The notes under the pieces are model-generated. The model did not search any database, was not told the origin of the DNA, and saw nothing but the letters and a program-made list of their open reading frames with translations. Source: CATJXY01 sp964623925 (lineage in GTDB: Bacteria; Bacillota_I; Bacilli_A; Erysipelotrichales; Erysipelotrichaceae). Taken from it: DNA of 31,539 bases. The DNA is taken from positions 1 to 31,539 of the forward strand of contig CAZUVT010000006.1 of the NCBI GenBank assembly GCA_964623925.1. The letters run 5' to 3'. Both the position numbers and the translations under genes were made by a program. This document shows positions 8,435 to 15,401 of this stretch, in pieces; positions within the stretch are counted from its first letter, which is position 1, and each line of letters starts with the position of its first letter.

Positions 8435-9433
8435 ATGAATCAAGGGAAAAAGAAGACCGTCATTATTAATGCTTTGATTGCTGTTGTCATCTTAGGCATG
8501 CTTTTTTCCACGATTCGGGATACGCTTCCTTCTGCCTTTGCGGAAATGAAACAGCTGAGGATCTCCATGATTCTTGCAGCTATTGTGTTTACATTAATTT
8601 TCTATCTTGCTGAAGGAATGACACTTTCCTTTCTTGCCGGGAAGAATTTTCCGCATTATCCTTGGAAGCATGGAATTTTCTGTGTTTTTTATACAAAGCT
8701 ATGGGCAATCGTGACCCTGAATGTCGGAGCGACTTTAGGATGCGTGCTTCATCTGAGTCATGATGAAATCGAATATACGCAGGCATTCGGCTTGAAAACC
8801 GTTCATTATATGTTACATAAACTGAGCGTCACCTTTTTAAGTGCGGTATTTGCCGTGATATTTTGGAAACAGCTTCAGTTTGAACATTTTCATTTTCTGA
8901 TTCTGATCTGTCTGATTTTGAATCTGGCACTTTGCCTGATTCTGATTCTCCCATGCATTCTGCCATCTTTGCAGAACTTGATCATAATAATTTTTAGAAA
9001 ACTGGATAGAAGGAAAAAATACGAAAGCCGGATCCATGAATTCTCTCAAAGTCTCACACATCTTGAAGCAGGAACAAAAGTGATGTTTAAAGATAAGAGT
9101 CTTATGATCCATGCTTTTATTCAAACCTGTTTGAAATGTCTTTTTTCATTCGCCATCAGCTGGGCTTGTGTGCAGGGCAGTTTTGATACCTTATTGCTTT
9201 GTCTGGCACTGACTGCTTTAGAGCAGATGGTTGCGTCCGTTATTCCGAATCCTACCGGAGTCGGATCGAAAGAGTTGATGCATCTGCTTTTATTTACTCC
9301 TTATTTCGGAAGAGCGAAAGCCGTTTCCAGCATGCTTCTCTATCAATTCTTTTTCAATGTGATTGGATTTACACTGGGAATTGTTGCATCACTTGAATTA
9401 AAATTGAGACGGTATAAAGAAATAAAAAACTAG
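8435..9433 (+). CDS. LPG-synthase-TM (MprF flippase/YbhN-like, UPF0104) membrane protein
   Basis: A 332-residue integral membrane protein with about 8 helices. It matches the transmembrane part of MprF and the stand-alone YbhN family (PF03706). The signature near the C-terminus, NPTGVGSKELMHLL, corresponds to the family's PxPGGxGxxE motif. MprF's soluble aminoacyl-transfer domain is absent, so it should not synthesise lysyl-PG itself; a lipid-translocation role is inferred. The start ATG follows GAAAGGAG. Monocistronic, with a terminator at 9435-9473. Confidence 0.82.
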   Translation: MNQGKKKTVIINALIAVVILGMLFSTIRDTLPSAFAEMKQLRISMILAAIVFTLIFYLAEGMTLSFLAGKNFPHYPWKHGIFCVFYTKLWAIVTLNVGATLGCVLHLSHDEIEYTQAFGLKTVHYMLHKLSVTFLSAVFAVIFWKQLQFEHFHFLILICLILNLALCLILILPCILPSLQNLIIIIFRKLDRRKKYESRIHEFSQSLTHLEAGTKVMFKDKSLMIHAFIQTCLKCLFSFAISWACVQGSFDTLLLCLALTALEQMVASVIPNPTGVGSKELMHLLLFTPYFGRAKAVSSMLLYQFFFNVIGFTLGIVASLELKLRRYKEIKN

Positions 9434-9434
9434 A

Positions 9435-9473
9435 TTTTTCGATTGGATTTTGATTCAACCGGAAAATTTTTTA
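9435..9473 (+). terminator. Terminator after the YbhN/MprF-like gene
   Basis: An imperfect 11-bp stem (9435-9445 with 9456-9466; one G-U pair and one mismatch) is followed by a run of seven T residues. Confidence 0.6.
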
Positions 9474-9520
9474 TTTATCTTGTGTGAAAAAGAAATGATA
9501 CAGAATTGAAAAAAGTAAAA

Positions 9521-9541
9521 TCTGAAAAACTTTTTTTCAGA
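9521..9541. repeat. AT-rich perfect palindrome upstream of the MATE gene
   Basis: Nine-base arms 9521-9529 and 9533-9541 are exact complements with a 3-base centre, 20 bases before the -35 of the MATE gene. It is not followed by T residues, so an operator is more likely than a terminator. Confidence 0.5.
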
Positions 9542-9560
9542 AAATGAAAAAAATCTTTTC

Positions 9561-9589
9561 TTTACATTTAGATTGTGATAAACTAATCA
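9561..9589 (+). promoter_or_regulatory. Candidate promoter of the MATE gene
   Basis: TTTACA (9561-9566), a 17-base spacer and TAATCA (9584-9589) precede the MATE start by about 28 bases. Confidence 0.5.
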
Positions 9590-9617
9590 TCAGTTTGTAG
9601 GAAAGAAGGGATATATT

Positions 9618-10979
9618 ATGGCTAAATCGTCTTATCGCATCAACATGTGCGAAGGATCAATCTTGCCAAAAGTTTTATTGTTTGCAATTCCGCTTATGAT
9701 TTCCAGTATCCTTCAGCTTTTGTTCAATGCGGCGGATGTTATAGTTGTCGGTCAGTTTGCAGGAAGCCAATCGCTTGCCGCTGTAAGTTCAACCGGTTCT
9801 TTGGTCAATCTGATCATTAATCTTTTTGTGGGATTGTCGATCGGAACCAATGTTATGACTGCTCGTTATATGGGGGCAGGGAATAATAAAGATGTTCATG
9901 AAACGGTACATACATCGATTTATATTGCCATGATCGGCGGTTTGATTCTGGCTTGTTTTGGTTTTTTTGCAGCATCGACATTGTTGTCATGGATGGATAC
10001 ACCATCTGATGTTCTGCCATTGTCCTCACTTTATTTGAAAATCTATTTTTTGGGAATGCCTGCCAGTATGCTCTATAACTTCGGCAGTTCCATCCTTCGT
10101 GCTCAGGGAGACACAAAGCGTCCGCTTTATTATTTGTCCCTGGCCGGAGTTTTGAATGTTGTGATGAACTTATTCTTTGTCATTGTATTGCATATGGATG
10201 TTGCTGGGGTTGCTTTAGCAACGATTTTATCTCAATATGTTTCGGCAATCCTTGTCATCTTGTGCCTGATTCATGAATCAGGGAGTCTACGTCTTTATCC
10301 AAAACAGCTTAAGATCTATAAAGATAAACTGCTTGATATTGCAAAAATCGGACTTCCGGCGGGAATTCAGGGAACGGTTTTCTCCTTATCCAATGTTGTG
10401 ATCCAGTCTTCAGTCAACTCTTTCGGATCCATTGTCATGGCCGGAAACGGAGCGGCATCCAATATTGAGGGATTTGTTTATTCTGCTATGAATGCATTTT
10501 ACCAGGCCTGTTTAACTTTTACAGGACAAAACATCGGTGCCAAAAAATTGGAACGAGTCAATCGTATCTTATTTGTATGCCAAATGTGTGTCATTACCGT
10601 AGGGGTTGTCATGGGGGTTAGCTGCTATATCAACGGACGTGTTCTTTTAGGTATTTATTCCAATGATGCGGCAGTCATCGATGCCGGCATGATCCGATTA
10701 AAATATGTATGTCTGACTTATTTCCTTTGTGGAATTATGGATGTTTTTGTAGGAAGTCTAAGGGGAATGGGCTATTCTATCATGCCGATGATCGTTTCCT
10801 TACTTGGAGCATGTGCTATGCGGCTTGTATGGATCGCTACGATTTTCCAAGCAATCCATACATTGGAAAACTTATACATTTCTTATCCGATCAGCTGGAT
10901 CATTACGTTAAGTGTTCATTTTATTTGTTTTGTCATCGTCCGAATCAAATTAGGAAAAAAGATGAAGCAGGCTGCCTAG
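9618..10979 (+). CDS. MATE family efflux transporter
   Basis: A 453-residue, 12-helix multidrug and toxic-compound extrusion protein that exports substrates with a Na+ or H+ gradient. The N-terminal IPLMISSILQLLFNAADVIVVGQF is the hallmark of the MATE NorM/DinF fold. The pseudo-repeat half begins at about residue 235 (KIGLPAGIQGTVFSLSNVVIQ). Length is normal. The start follows AAGAAGGGA. The gene has its own promoter (9561-9589) and an upstream palindrome that could bind a regulator. The substrate is unknown. Confidence 0.93.
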   Translation: MAKSSYRINMCEGSILPKVLLFAIPLMISSILQLLFNAADVIVVGQFAGSQSLAAVSSTGSLVNLIINLFVGLSIGTNVMTARYMGAGNNKDVHETVHTSIYIAMIGGLILACFGFFAASTLLSWMDTPSDVLPLSSLYLKIYFLGMPASMLYNFGSSILRAQGDTKRPLYYLSLAGVLNVVMNLFFVIVLHMDVAGVALATILSQYVSAILVILCLIHESGSLRLYPKQLKIYKDKLLDIAKIGLPAGIQGTVFSLSNVVIQSSVNSFGSIVMAGNGAASNIEGFVYSAMNAFYQACLTFTGQNIGAKKLERVNRILFVCQMCVITVGVVMGVSCYINGRVLLGIYSNDAAVIDAGMIRLKYVCLTYFLCGIMDVFVGSLRGMGYSIMPMIVSLLGACAMRLVWIATIFQAIHTLENLYISYPISWIITLSVHFICFVIVRIKLGKKMKQAA

Positions 10980-10993
10980 TAAAAAATAGAAAG

Positions 10994-11040
10994 CTATCTT
11001 AAACTGAATATAAATAGATTCATGAAGATGGTCTTTTTTT
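10994..11040 (+). terminator. Probable terminator after the MATE gene
   Basis: A 7-bp stem (10994-11000 with 11025-11031, one G-U pair) with a long 24-base loop is followed by a strong T run at 11034-11040. The long loop makes it imperfect. Confidence 0.45.
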
Positions 11041-11063
11041 CGATTATGTAAATGGAGAAGATT

Positions 11064-11921
11064 ATGAATAAAAAAGGGATATTTTATTGTGTTTTATCTG
11101 CTGTCTTGTATGGGGTGGCACCGCTTGTTACCAAAATGGTTTATGCCTATGGTGTTCATGCCATTGGTTTGAGCTTTTATCGATGTCTGTTTTCGCTTCC
11201 GTTTCTGTTTTTTATGGCAAGAAAGGTACATCAACATGTTTCTATCGAGGTATCGGAAAGAAAAAAGGTTCTTTTGGTCGGAGTGATGGGGAGTGCTTTG
11301 ACGACACTTTTGCTTAATCTGGCATACAGTTACATTGATATGGGTACTGCTTGTACGCTTCATTTCATGCATCCGATGTTTGTCACCTGCATGTGTGTAT
11401 TGATCTATAAAGAAAAACTGAGCTTAATGAAAGTGTTTTCATTGATTTTAGCTTTGTTGGGCGTCAGTATGTTTATGGATCTTGCGAATCTTTCCAATAC
11501 GACCGGAGTCTTTTTTGCCATCTTATCGGCATTTACTTATGCTTGTTATTTCTTGGGAGTAGATAAGTTTAATCTGCGCAAGATTCCGACTTTTGTTTTG
11601 TCTTTCTGGATCGCAGGTATTTCATGTTGCAGTTTCTTTGTGCTGGGGATTTTCACAAAAACACTATTTATTCCGGATTCCTTGGAATTGGGTGTTTTGC
11701 TCTTGCTGAATGCCATCATTTGTCAGGTACTGGCTGTAACATTACTGCAAGTGGGAATCCGTTATCTGGGATCCCAATCAGCATCCTTGCTTTCTTTGTT
11801 TGAACCGGTCACGAGTGTCTTTGTTGGTATCTTGATCCTGCATGAATCCTTTTCTTATTTAAAATTATTGGGTTGTGTTCTCATTTTTACAGCAGTCTTT
11901 ATGCATATGAAAGAAAAATAG
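11064..11921 (+). CDS. EamA/DMT family transporter
   Basis: A 285-residue, ten-helix drug/metabolite transporter made of two EamA repeats. The first includes VLYGVAPLVTKMVYAYG; the second ends with LFEPVTSVFVGILILHESFSYLKLLGCVLIF, a strongly conserved EamA signature. I place the start at the ATG at 11064, which has GGAG seven bases upstream inside the earlier in-frame ATG region (11052), where no site precedes the longer form. Such proteins export amino acids or metabolites; the substrate here is unknown. Confidence 0.9.
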   Translation: MNKKGIFYCVLSAVLYGVAPLVTKMVYAYGVHAIGLSFYRCLFSLPFLFFMARKVHQHVSIEVSERKKVLLVGVMGSALTTLLLNLAYSYIDMGTACTLHFMHPMFVTCMCVLIYKEKLSLMKVFSLILALLGVSMFMDLANLSNTTGVFFAILSAFTYACYFLGVDKFNLRKIPTFVLSFWIAGISCCSFFVLGIFTKTLFIPDSLELGVLLLLNAIICQVLAVTLLQVGIRYLGSQSASLLSLFEPVTSVFVGILILHESFSYLKLLGCVLIFTAVFMHMKEK

Positions 11922-11951
11922 CTTGCCTGATTGGATCAGACAAGCGTTTTT
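11921..11951. terminator. Bidirectional terminator between EamA gene and Mn catalase
   Basis: Arms 11921-11930 and 11936-11945 form a 10-bp stem with one mismatch and a 5-base loop. GTTTTT follows on the plus strand and TATTTTTC on the minus strand. Confidence 0.8.
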
Positions 11952-12651
11952 AATGTTTTTTCTTTTTCTGGGGAGCGCTCTTTTTTACATTTTCAAATTT
12001 TGGAGCTTTTGGATCCGGGTTATCAAAATAGCGCCCCGGTTTGGATAAATCAAAATAGAGCCGGCTGTCTTCACTGACACCGAAATTGATATTGCTTCCT
12101 TCTTCTTGTGTATATTTATTCAAGGCTTCACATAAAAGAGCATTGTGTGCTTCTTCTCTTTCCAACAGGAAGAAGATCGTCTCTTTTACATATTTATCTT
12201 CGATCTGACGATAAAGATATTCATAGACAACTTTGGCCCGCTGTTCCGAAGCAATGTCTGCAAGCAGATCGGCGGCAAGATCGCCGGTCACAGTAACATA
12301 ATCGGCCGTCCACGGATTCCCGCTGGAATTGACCAAGGCAGGATTCAATCCAAAGGTAACCATCGTTTCCAGTTCTCCGGCCTGTACTTTTTTATAGTCC
12401 ACTTCATGACCATTCAACAAATTGATCGTTTGAGCGACCATTTCCATGTGCGAGAGTTCCTCTGCGCCGATATCAAGCAGAAGGTCTTTAATTCCGGGAT
12501 CTTTTGCACGGAAGCTTTGAGAAATATACTGCATGGCAGCTTTGACTTCACCATTGCATCCACCCAATTGTTCTTGAAGAAGGACAGCGTATTGTGGATT
12601 TGGCTTTTCAACTTTTACATCTCTTAATAATTTTTTATTATGCTTGAACAT
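11950..12651 (-). CDS. Manganese catalase, CotJC-like
   Basis: A 233-residue non-haem catalase that converts hydrogen peroxide to water and oxygen with a di-manganese centre. The predicted ligands are E35, E65, H68, E136 and H169. Their spacing (E to H of 3 and E to H of 33 residues) matches the Thermus enzyme set. The short length and GTEEL-like motif resemble the spore-associated CotJC branch. The tail is lysine-rich (KSAPQKKKKH). The start follows AAAGGAG. A HAD phosphatase gene lies 66 bases upstream on the same strand, and that gap holds a sigma-E-like promoter, so it may be expressed separately in the sporulating mother cell. Confidence 0.92.
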   Translation of the reverse strand: MFKHNKKLLRDVKVEKPNPQYAVLLQEQLGGCNGEVKAAMQYISQSFRAKDPGIKDLLLDIGAEELSHMEMVAQTINLLNGHEVDYKKVQAGELETMVTFGLNPALVNSSGNPWTADYVTVTGDLAADLLADIASEQRAKVVYEYLYRQIEDKYVKETIFFLLEREEAHNALLCEALNKYTQEEGSNINFGVSEDSRLYFDLSKPGRYFDNPDPKAPKFENVKKSAPQKKKKH

Positions 12652-12669
12652 AAAAATCTCCTTTCAGAA

Positions 12670-12699
12670 ATAGTATGGTCAAGCATCATTCAATTATAC
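12670..12699 (-). promoter_or_regulatory. Sigma-E-like promoter before the Mn catalase
   Basis: On the minus strand GTATAAT (12693-12699), a 15-base spacer and CATACTAT (12670-12677) resemble the Bacillus sigma-E consensus KMATATT-N14-CATACAMT (5/7 and 7/8 positions). It ends 18 bases before the ATG. It is a motif match only; no sigma-E gene is in the window. Confidence 0.45.
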
Positions 12700-12717
12700 G
12701 GTTCGGCAAAGTTAAAA

Positions 12718-13512
12718 TTAAATCAGATCAAAGTGCTTGAGTGCATTCATAATGCCATCTTCCGTCACTGCAGTTGTGATGTAGTCGGCAGCTTGCTTGG
12801 CTTCATCGTTTCCCTGACCCATTGCAACCCCGATTTTAGCCTTTTTCAGCATGACTGAATCGTTGCCGGCATCGCCGAAAGCCATGGCCTGATCCCAGCC
12901 GAGGTTCATTCTTTTTAAAGCTTCTTCGATCGTAGCGGTTTTTCCCAAAGTGTGATCATACACATCGTAGCCGATTCCGACTGCTCTTTTAAACTGCAGA
13001 TCCGGATTTTCTGATGCAACCTTTTTGATATCTTCTTGTTCCCCGACGACAAAACAGCCAAGCGGAAGTTCATCGAAATGATGATCAAAATTGGCTGTAT
13101 AATCAATGACTCGACGATCCAAACCGTCTGAGTTACGGTAGTTGTCAATAAAGTAATCATGATAAGCTGCTGTACGGATGTGATCCCTATATTTGAAGGC
13201 AATACCGACATGATATTTTTTTGCGGAATCGATGCATTGCTTCATGCTTGAAATCTTCATTTCGTGAGCTGTAAGGATATTTCCGCTTTCATCTAAAAGG
13301 CAGGATCCGTTGATTGTTACATAGTAGTCAAATTTAAAATCCAAGATCTCCTGTTGGATAAAATAATAGCTTCTTCCGGTTGCGATAATCGTTTTCAATC
13401 CTTTTGATTTAGCTGCTGCAAGAGCAACTTTTGTGCTTTCTTCCATCCCTGCTTTGCCTCGGGCAACCAAGGTACCGTCAATATCAAATATAAGACATTT
13501 TATCTCGTTCAT
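12718..13512 (-). CDS. Cof-type HAD-IIB family hydrolase
   Basis: A 264-residue haloacid dehalogenase-superfamily phosphatase of the Cof/YbjI type, which typically dephosphorylates sugar phosphates or cofactor precursors. Motif I is FDIDGT with nucleophile D10 and acid D12. Motif IV is GDAGNDSVML, followed by the typical GVAMGQGNDEAKQAADYIT. The C2B cap fills the middle. The start follows AAAGGAAAGGG. A promoter lies at 13536-13565. It is upstream of the Mn catalase gene, but no functional link between the two is evident. The substrate cannot be predicted. Confidence 0.92.
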   Translation of the reverse strand: MNEIKCLIFDIDGTLVARGKAGMEESTKVALAAAKSKGLKTIIATGRSYYFIQQEILDFKFDYYVTINGSCLLDESGNILTAHEMKISSMKQCIDSAKKYHVGIAFKYRDHIRTAAYHDYFIDNYRNSDGLDRRVIDYTANFDHHFDELPLGCFVVGEQEDIKKVASENPDLQFKRAVGIGYDVYDHTLGKTATIEEALKRMNLGWDQAMAFGDAGNDSVMLKKAKIGVAMGQGNDEAKQAADYITTAVTEDGIMNALKHFDLI

Positions 13513-13535
13513 ATCTTTTCCCTTTCCTTTTTTAT

Positions 13536-13565
13536 ATTATATCGTTATTTTACATGAAAGGTAAA
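13536..13565 (-). promoter_or_regulatory. Sigma-A promoter of the HAD gene
   Basis: Minus-strand TTTACC (13560-13565), an 18-base spacer and perfect TATAAT (13536-13541), 24 bases before the HAD start. Confidence 0.55.
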
Positions 13566-13625
13566 GGTGTTGATGGATAATTTCTATAATCGCAACATAC
13601 TTTATTAAAGGGTGATTGCAATTTA

Positions 13626-14393
13626 ATGGAACGATTTACCATTGCAGAAAAGGCTGATTTGAACAGAGAAGATCAGAAGGCATTGTTTTTACTGGCTCAA
13701 AACGGATGTCATGATGCGAAGGAAAGGCTGATCTTATTAAATCAGGGATTAGTTGTTTATCTTGTGAAAAAAACCGGTAATAAAGAAGAATGGGAGGATC
13801 TGATACAGGAGGGAAATATCGGCTTGATGAAAGCCATTGATCGATATGATCCTGATTTGGGATATACTTTTTCAACCTATGCTTCATGGTGGATCCGGCA
13901 ATCCATTCAACATTATCTTCTTCGCATCCGCCCCTTGATTACACTTGGCAAGGGGGTTAATCAGACCCTTATTCAAATGGATCAGACTAAGCAGCAAATG
14001 ATGCAGAAATTGAATCGCGAGATTAAAGATGAGGAGCTGGCAGAAGCGATGGATCTGACTTTAGAAAGACTTAGAAAGATCCAGAAGATCGCTATGGATT
14101 GCGGAACACTGTTTATCGATGAAAATGAGAAATATGGCGAGATGAAAATCAGTTCTTCCCGGCAAAATGATGTTCATGATGAGGTCATTTTGAAACAAAC
14201 GATCGAAGTGCTATTTCAGGCAATTTCAACTTTGAGCGAAAGAGAACAGAAGATCCTGATACAGCATTTTGGAATCAATGGTGAAAAGCAACAGACTTTG
14301 CAGGAGATTGCGGATCAAATGAATTTGTGTAAAGAGCGGATCAGACAGATCGAGAGTCAGGCCTTGAAAAAATTAAAACTTTTTTTCAAATAA
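13626..14393 (+). CDS. Sigma-70 family RNA polymerase sigma factor (short, RpoD-like)
   Basis: A 255-residue sigma factor. Region 2 (about 36-100) contains EWEDLIQEGNIGLMKAIDRYD and FSTYASWWIRQSI. Region 3 spans about 102-180 and region 4 about 200-255, with helix-turn-helix TLQEIADQMNLCKERIRQIE. Regions 1.1 and most of 1.2 are missing, so it is not the main RpoD. Two departures stand out: Q95 at the position of E. coli RpoD T440 (-12 contact), and PLITLGKGV in place of the RpoD IPVHM segment of region 3.0. It lacks SigF, SigE or SigG-like sequence in region 2.4. The next gene begins 3-33 bases later. The regulon is unknown. Confidence 0.88.
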   Translation: MERFTIAEKADLNREDQKALFLLAQNGCHDAKERLILLNQGLVVYLVKKTGNKEEWEDLIQEGNIGLMKAIDRYDPDLGYTFSTYASWWIRQSIQHYLLRIRPLITLGKGVNQTLIQMDQTKQQMMQKLNREIKDEELAEAMDLTLERLRKIQKIAMDCGTLFIDENEKYGEMKISSSRQNDVHDEVILKQTIEVLFQAISTLSEREQKILIQHFGINGEKQQTLQEIADQMNLCKERIRQIESQALKKLKLFFK

Positions 14394-14426
14394 AACATGC
14401 GATATAATGAATATCAGGTGATGAAA

Positions 14427-14621
14427 ATGATGGAAAACTATTGGCTGAAACTGACCGTTTATCTGGGCTGTTTTGCCTTTGCCTTATATGGGATGAGTGC
14501 ACTTGATTTTAAGCGTTTTTTGAAATCATCAAAAGCGGCTCAATCCTGGGTCTTATGGATCATGGTTGCAATGGGACTGGCTTATTTGGCGGGAACCTTT
14601 CTTTTAGAAATCAGAAGATAA
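14427..14621 (+). CDS. DUF1146 (YwzB-type) small membrane protein
   Basis: About 64 residues with two membrane helices, matching the DUF1146/YwzB family by the central SALDFKRFLKSSKAAQ stretch between helices and the C-terminal LAYLAGTFLLEI. The start is uncertain. AGGTG at 14416-14420 best serves the ATG at 14427 (ATG at 14421 and 14430 also possible); the first ATG, 14397, has no site. In Bacillus subtilis ywzB lies in the same neighbourhood as spoIIQ and mbl, which supports the call. Function unknown. Confidence 0.78.
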   Translation: MMENYWLKLTVYLGCFAFALYGMSALDFKRFLKSSKAAQSWVLWIMVAMGLAYLAGTFLLEIRR

Positions 14622-14623
14622 AT

Positions 14624-14649
14624 TTTTCGTTGCAGGTTTAAAACGAAAA
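14624..14649. repeat. Inverted repeat between the DUF1146 gene and spoIIQ
   Basis: Eight-base arms 14624-14631 and 14642-14649 are exact complements with a 10-base loop. No T run follows. The loop contains the GTTTA of the candidate sporulation promoter. Confidence 0.45.
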
Positions 14650-14664
14650 GGAATGCCCATAATA
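14636..14664 (+). promoter_or_regulatory. Sigma-F/G-like promoter before spoIIQ
   Basis: GTTTA (14636-14640) and GCCCATAATA (14655-14664) are 14 bases apart, close to the Bacillus sigma-F consensus GYWTA-N15-GGNRANANTW. The embedded CATAATA also matches the sigma-G -10 (CATNMTA). It ends 18 bases before the spoIIQ start, as expected for a forespore gene. Motif match only. Confidence 0.45.
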
Positions 14665-14682
14665 TCCACTGAGGTGAGGCAT

Positions 14683-15312
14683 ATGTATGTTTATAACAAA
14701 AAGAGTTTTACAAGAAAAGCGGTGACAATTGTGGTTGGTTGTGTTTTACTGGTCATCGGAAGTATTGCATTGTTGAATATTCCTGAAGTGGAGGATGATG
14801 TTCCGGTCGCTAAAATAAACCAGGTCCCGTTTATCTTGACGATTCCATCAGAGATCGTTCAGGAAGAAAAGGCAATTCGCCCTTATGCAGTGGATGCGAC
14901 TTTAGCTCGAGAGTACTTTGATGTGAACAAAACGGAAGAACAGCTGAACAATGCCGTTGTTGAGTTTGAAGGCGTTTATCGGGCAAATCAAGGGGCTGAT
15001 TACAAATTTGAGAATGAACGAGTTGAATTGGTTGCGATTTTTTCGGGAGTTGTAGCAGAAGTAAGAGAAGATGCATTGCTTGGCAAGATGGTAAGTATTC
15101 AAAGTGATGATTGTCTGATAACTTATCAAAGTCTCTATGATATCCAGGTTTCTACCGGTGAGAATGTCATGCAAGGGGAAGTGATCGCTGCTGCCGGCGA
15201 GAATATTTATGATTCTTCGCTGGGAGTTCATCTTCATCTTGTCGTAATGAAAAATGAAAAGCTGATCGACCCTGAAACGATCTTTTCAAAAACACTGGCA
15301 CAAATCGAATAG
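14683..15312 (+). CDS. spoIIQ: SpoIIQ-like forespore LytM (M23) protein
   Basis: A 209-residue membrane-anchored protein with one N-terminal helix (about 12-31) and an extracytoplasmic LytM/M23 domain (about 64-200). In sporulation, SpoIIQ sits in the forespore membrane and binds SpoIIIAH across the intermembrane space to keep the engulfed forespore connected and sigma-G active. Matches include RPYAVDATLAREYFD, EGVYRANQGADY, the ALLGKMVSIQ and YQSLYDIQVSTGENV blocks, and GVHLHL (H183, H185). The first zinc histidine of the HxGxD motif is replaced (N102), so peptidase activity is probably lost, as in Bacillus subtilis SpoIIQ. The start at 14683 follows GAGGTGAGG. Gene order DUF1146-spoIIQ-mbl supports the assignment. 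Confidence 0.88.
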   Translation: MYVYNKKSFTRKAVTIVVGCVLLVIGSIALLNIPEVEDDVPVAKINQVPFILTIPSEIVQEEKAIRPYAVDATLAREYFDVNKTEEQLNNAVVEFEGVYRANQGADYKFENERVELVAIFSGVVAEVREDALLGKMVSIQSDDCLITYQSLYDIQVSTGENVMQGEVIAAAGENIYDSSLGVHLHLVVMKNEKLIDPETIFSKTLAQIE

Positions 15313-15329
15313 CGACTTGTGCTATTTTT
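15308..15329 (+). terminator. Terminator after spoIIQ
   Basis: A 6-bp stem (15308-15313 with 15321-15326, including the stop codon) with a 7-base loop and following T residues. Short but well placed. Confidence 0.5.
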
Positions 15330-15348
15330 CTTTTCTGATCGGTTTTAG

Positions 15349-15377
15349 TTTAAAAATTTTAAGAATTAAGGTATAAT
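15349..15377 (+). promoter_or_regulatory. Sigma-A promoter of mbl-tagO
   Basis: TTTAAA (15349-15354), a 17-base spacer and perfect TATAAT (15372-15377), 24 bases before the mbl ATG. Confidence 0.65.
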
Positions 15378-15401
15378 AATTTCATGTGTGGAGGTAAAGA
15401 C

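Noticed and set aside
8435..9433. Full MprF (lysyl-phosphatidylglycerol synthase)
   Set aside because: The protein has only the membrane part; the C-terminal aminoacyl-transfer domain is missing, with no second ORF to supply it.
12145..12627. 160-residue reading frame opposite the Mn catalase
   Set aside because: The catalase on the other strand has all five metal ligands with correct spacing; the opposite frame has no ribosome site or family features.
13626..14393. Sigma factor called as SigF, because of its 255-residue length and nearby spoIIQ
   Set aside because: Its region 2.4 (STYASWWIRQSI) is RpoD-like, not the STYAVPMIIGEI type of SigF/SigG, so the name was not used.
14624..14649. 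Terminator between the DUF1146 gene and spoIIQ
   Set aside because: The hairpin has no T run on either strand; kept only as an inverted repeat.
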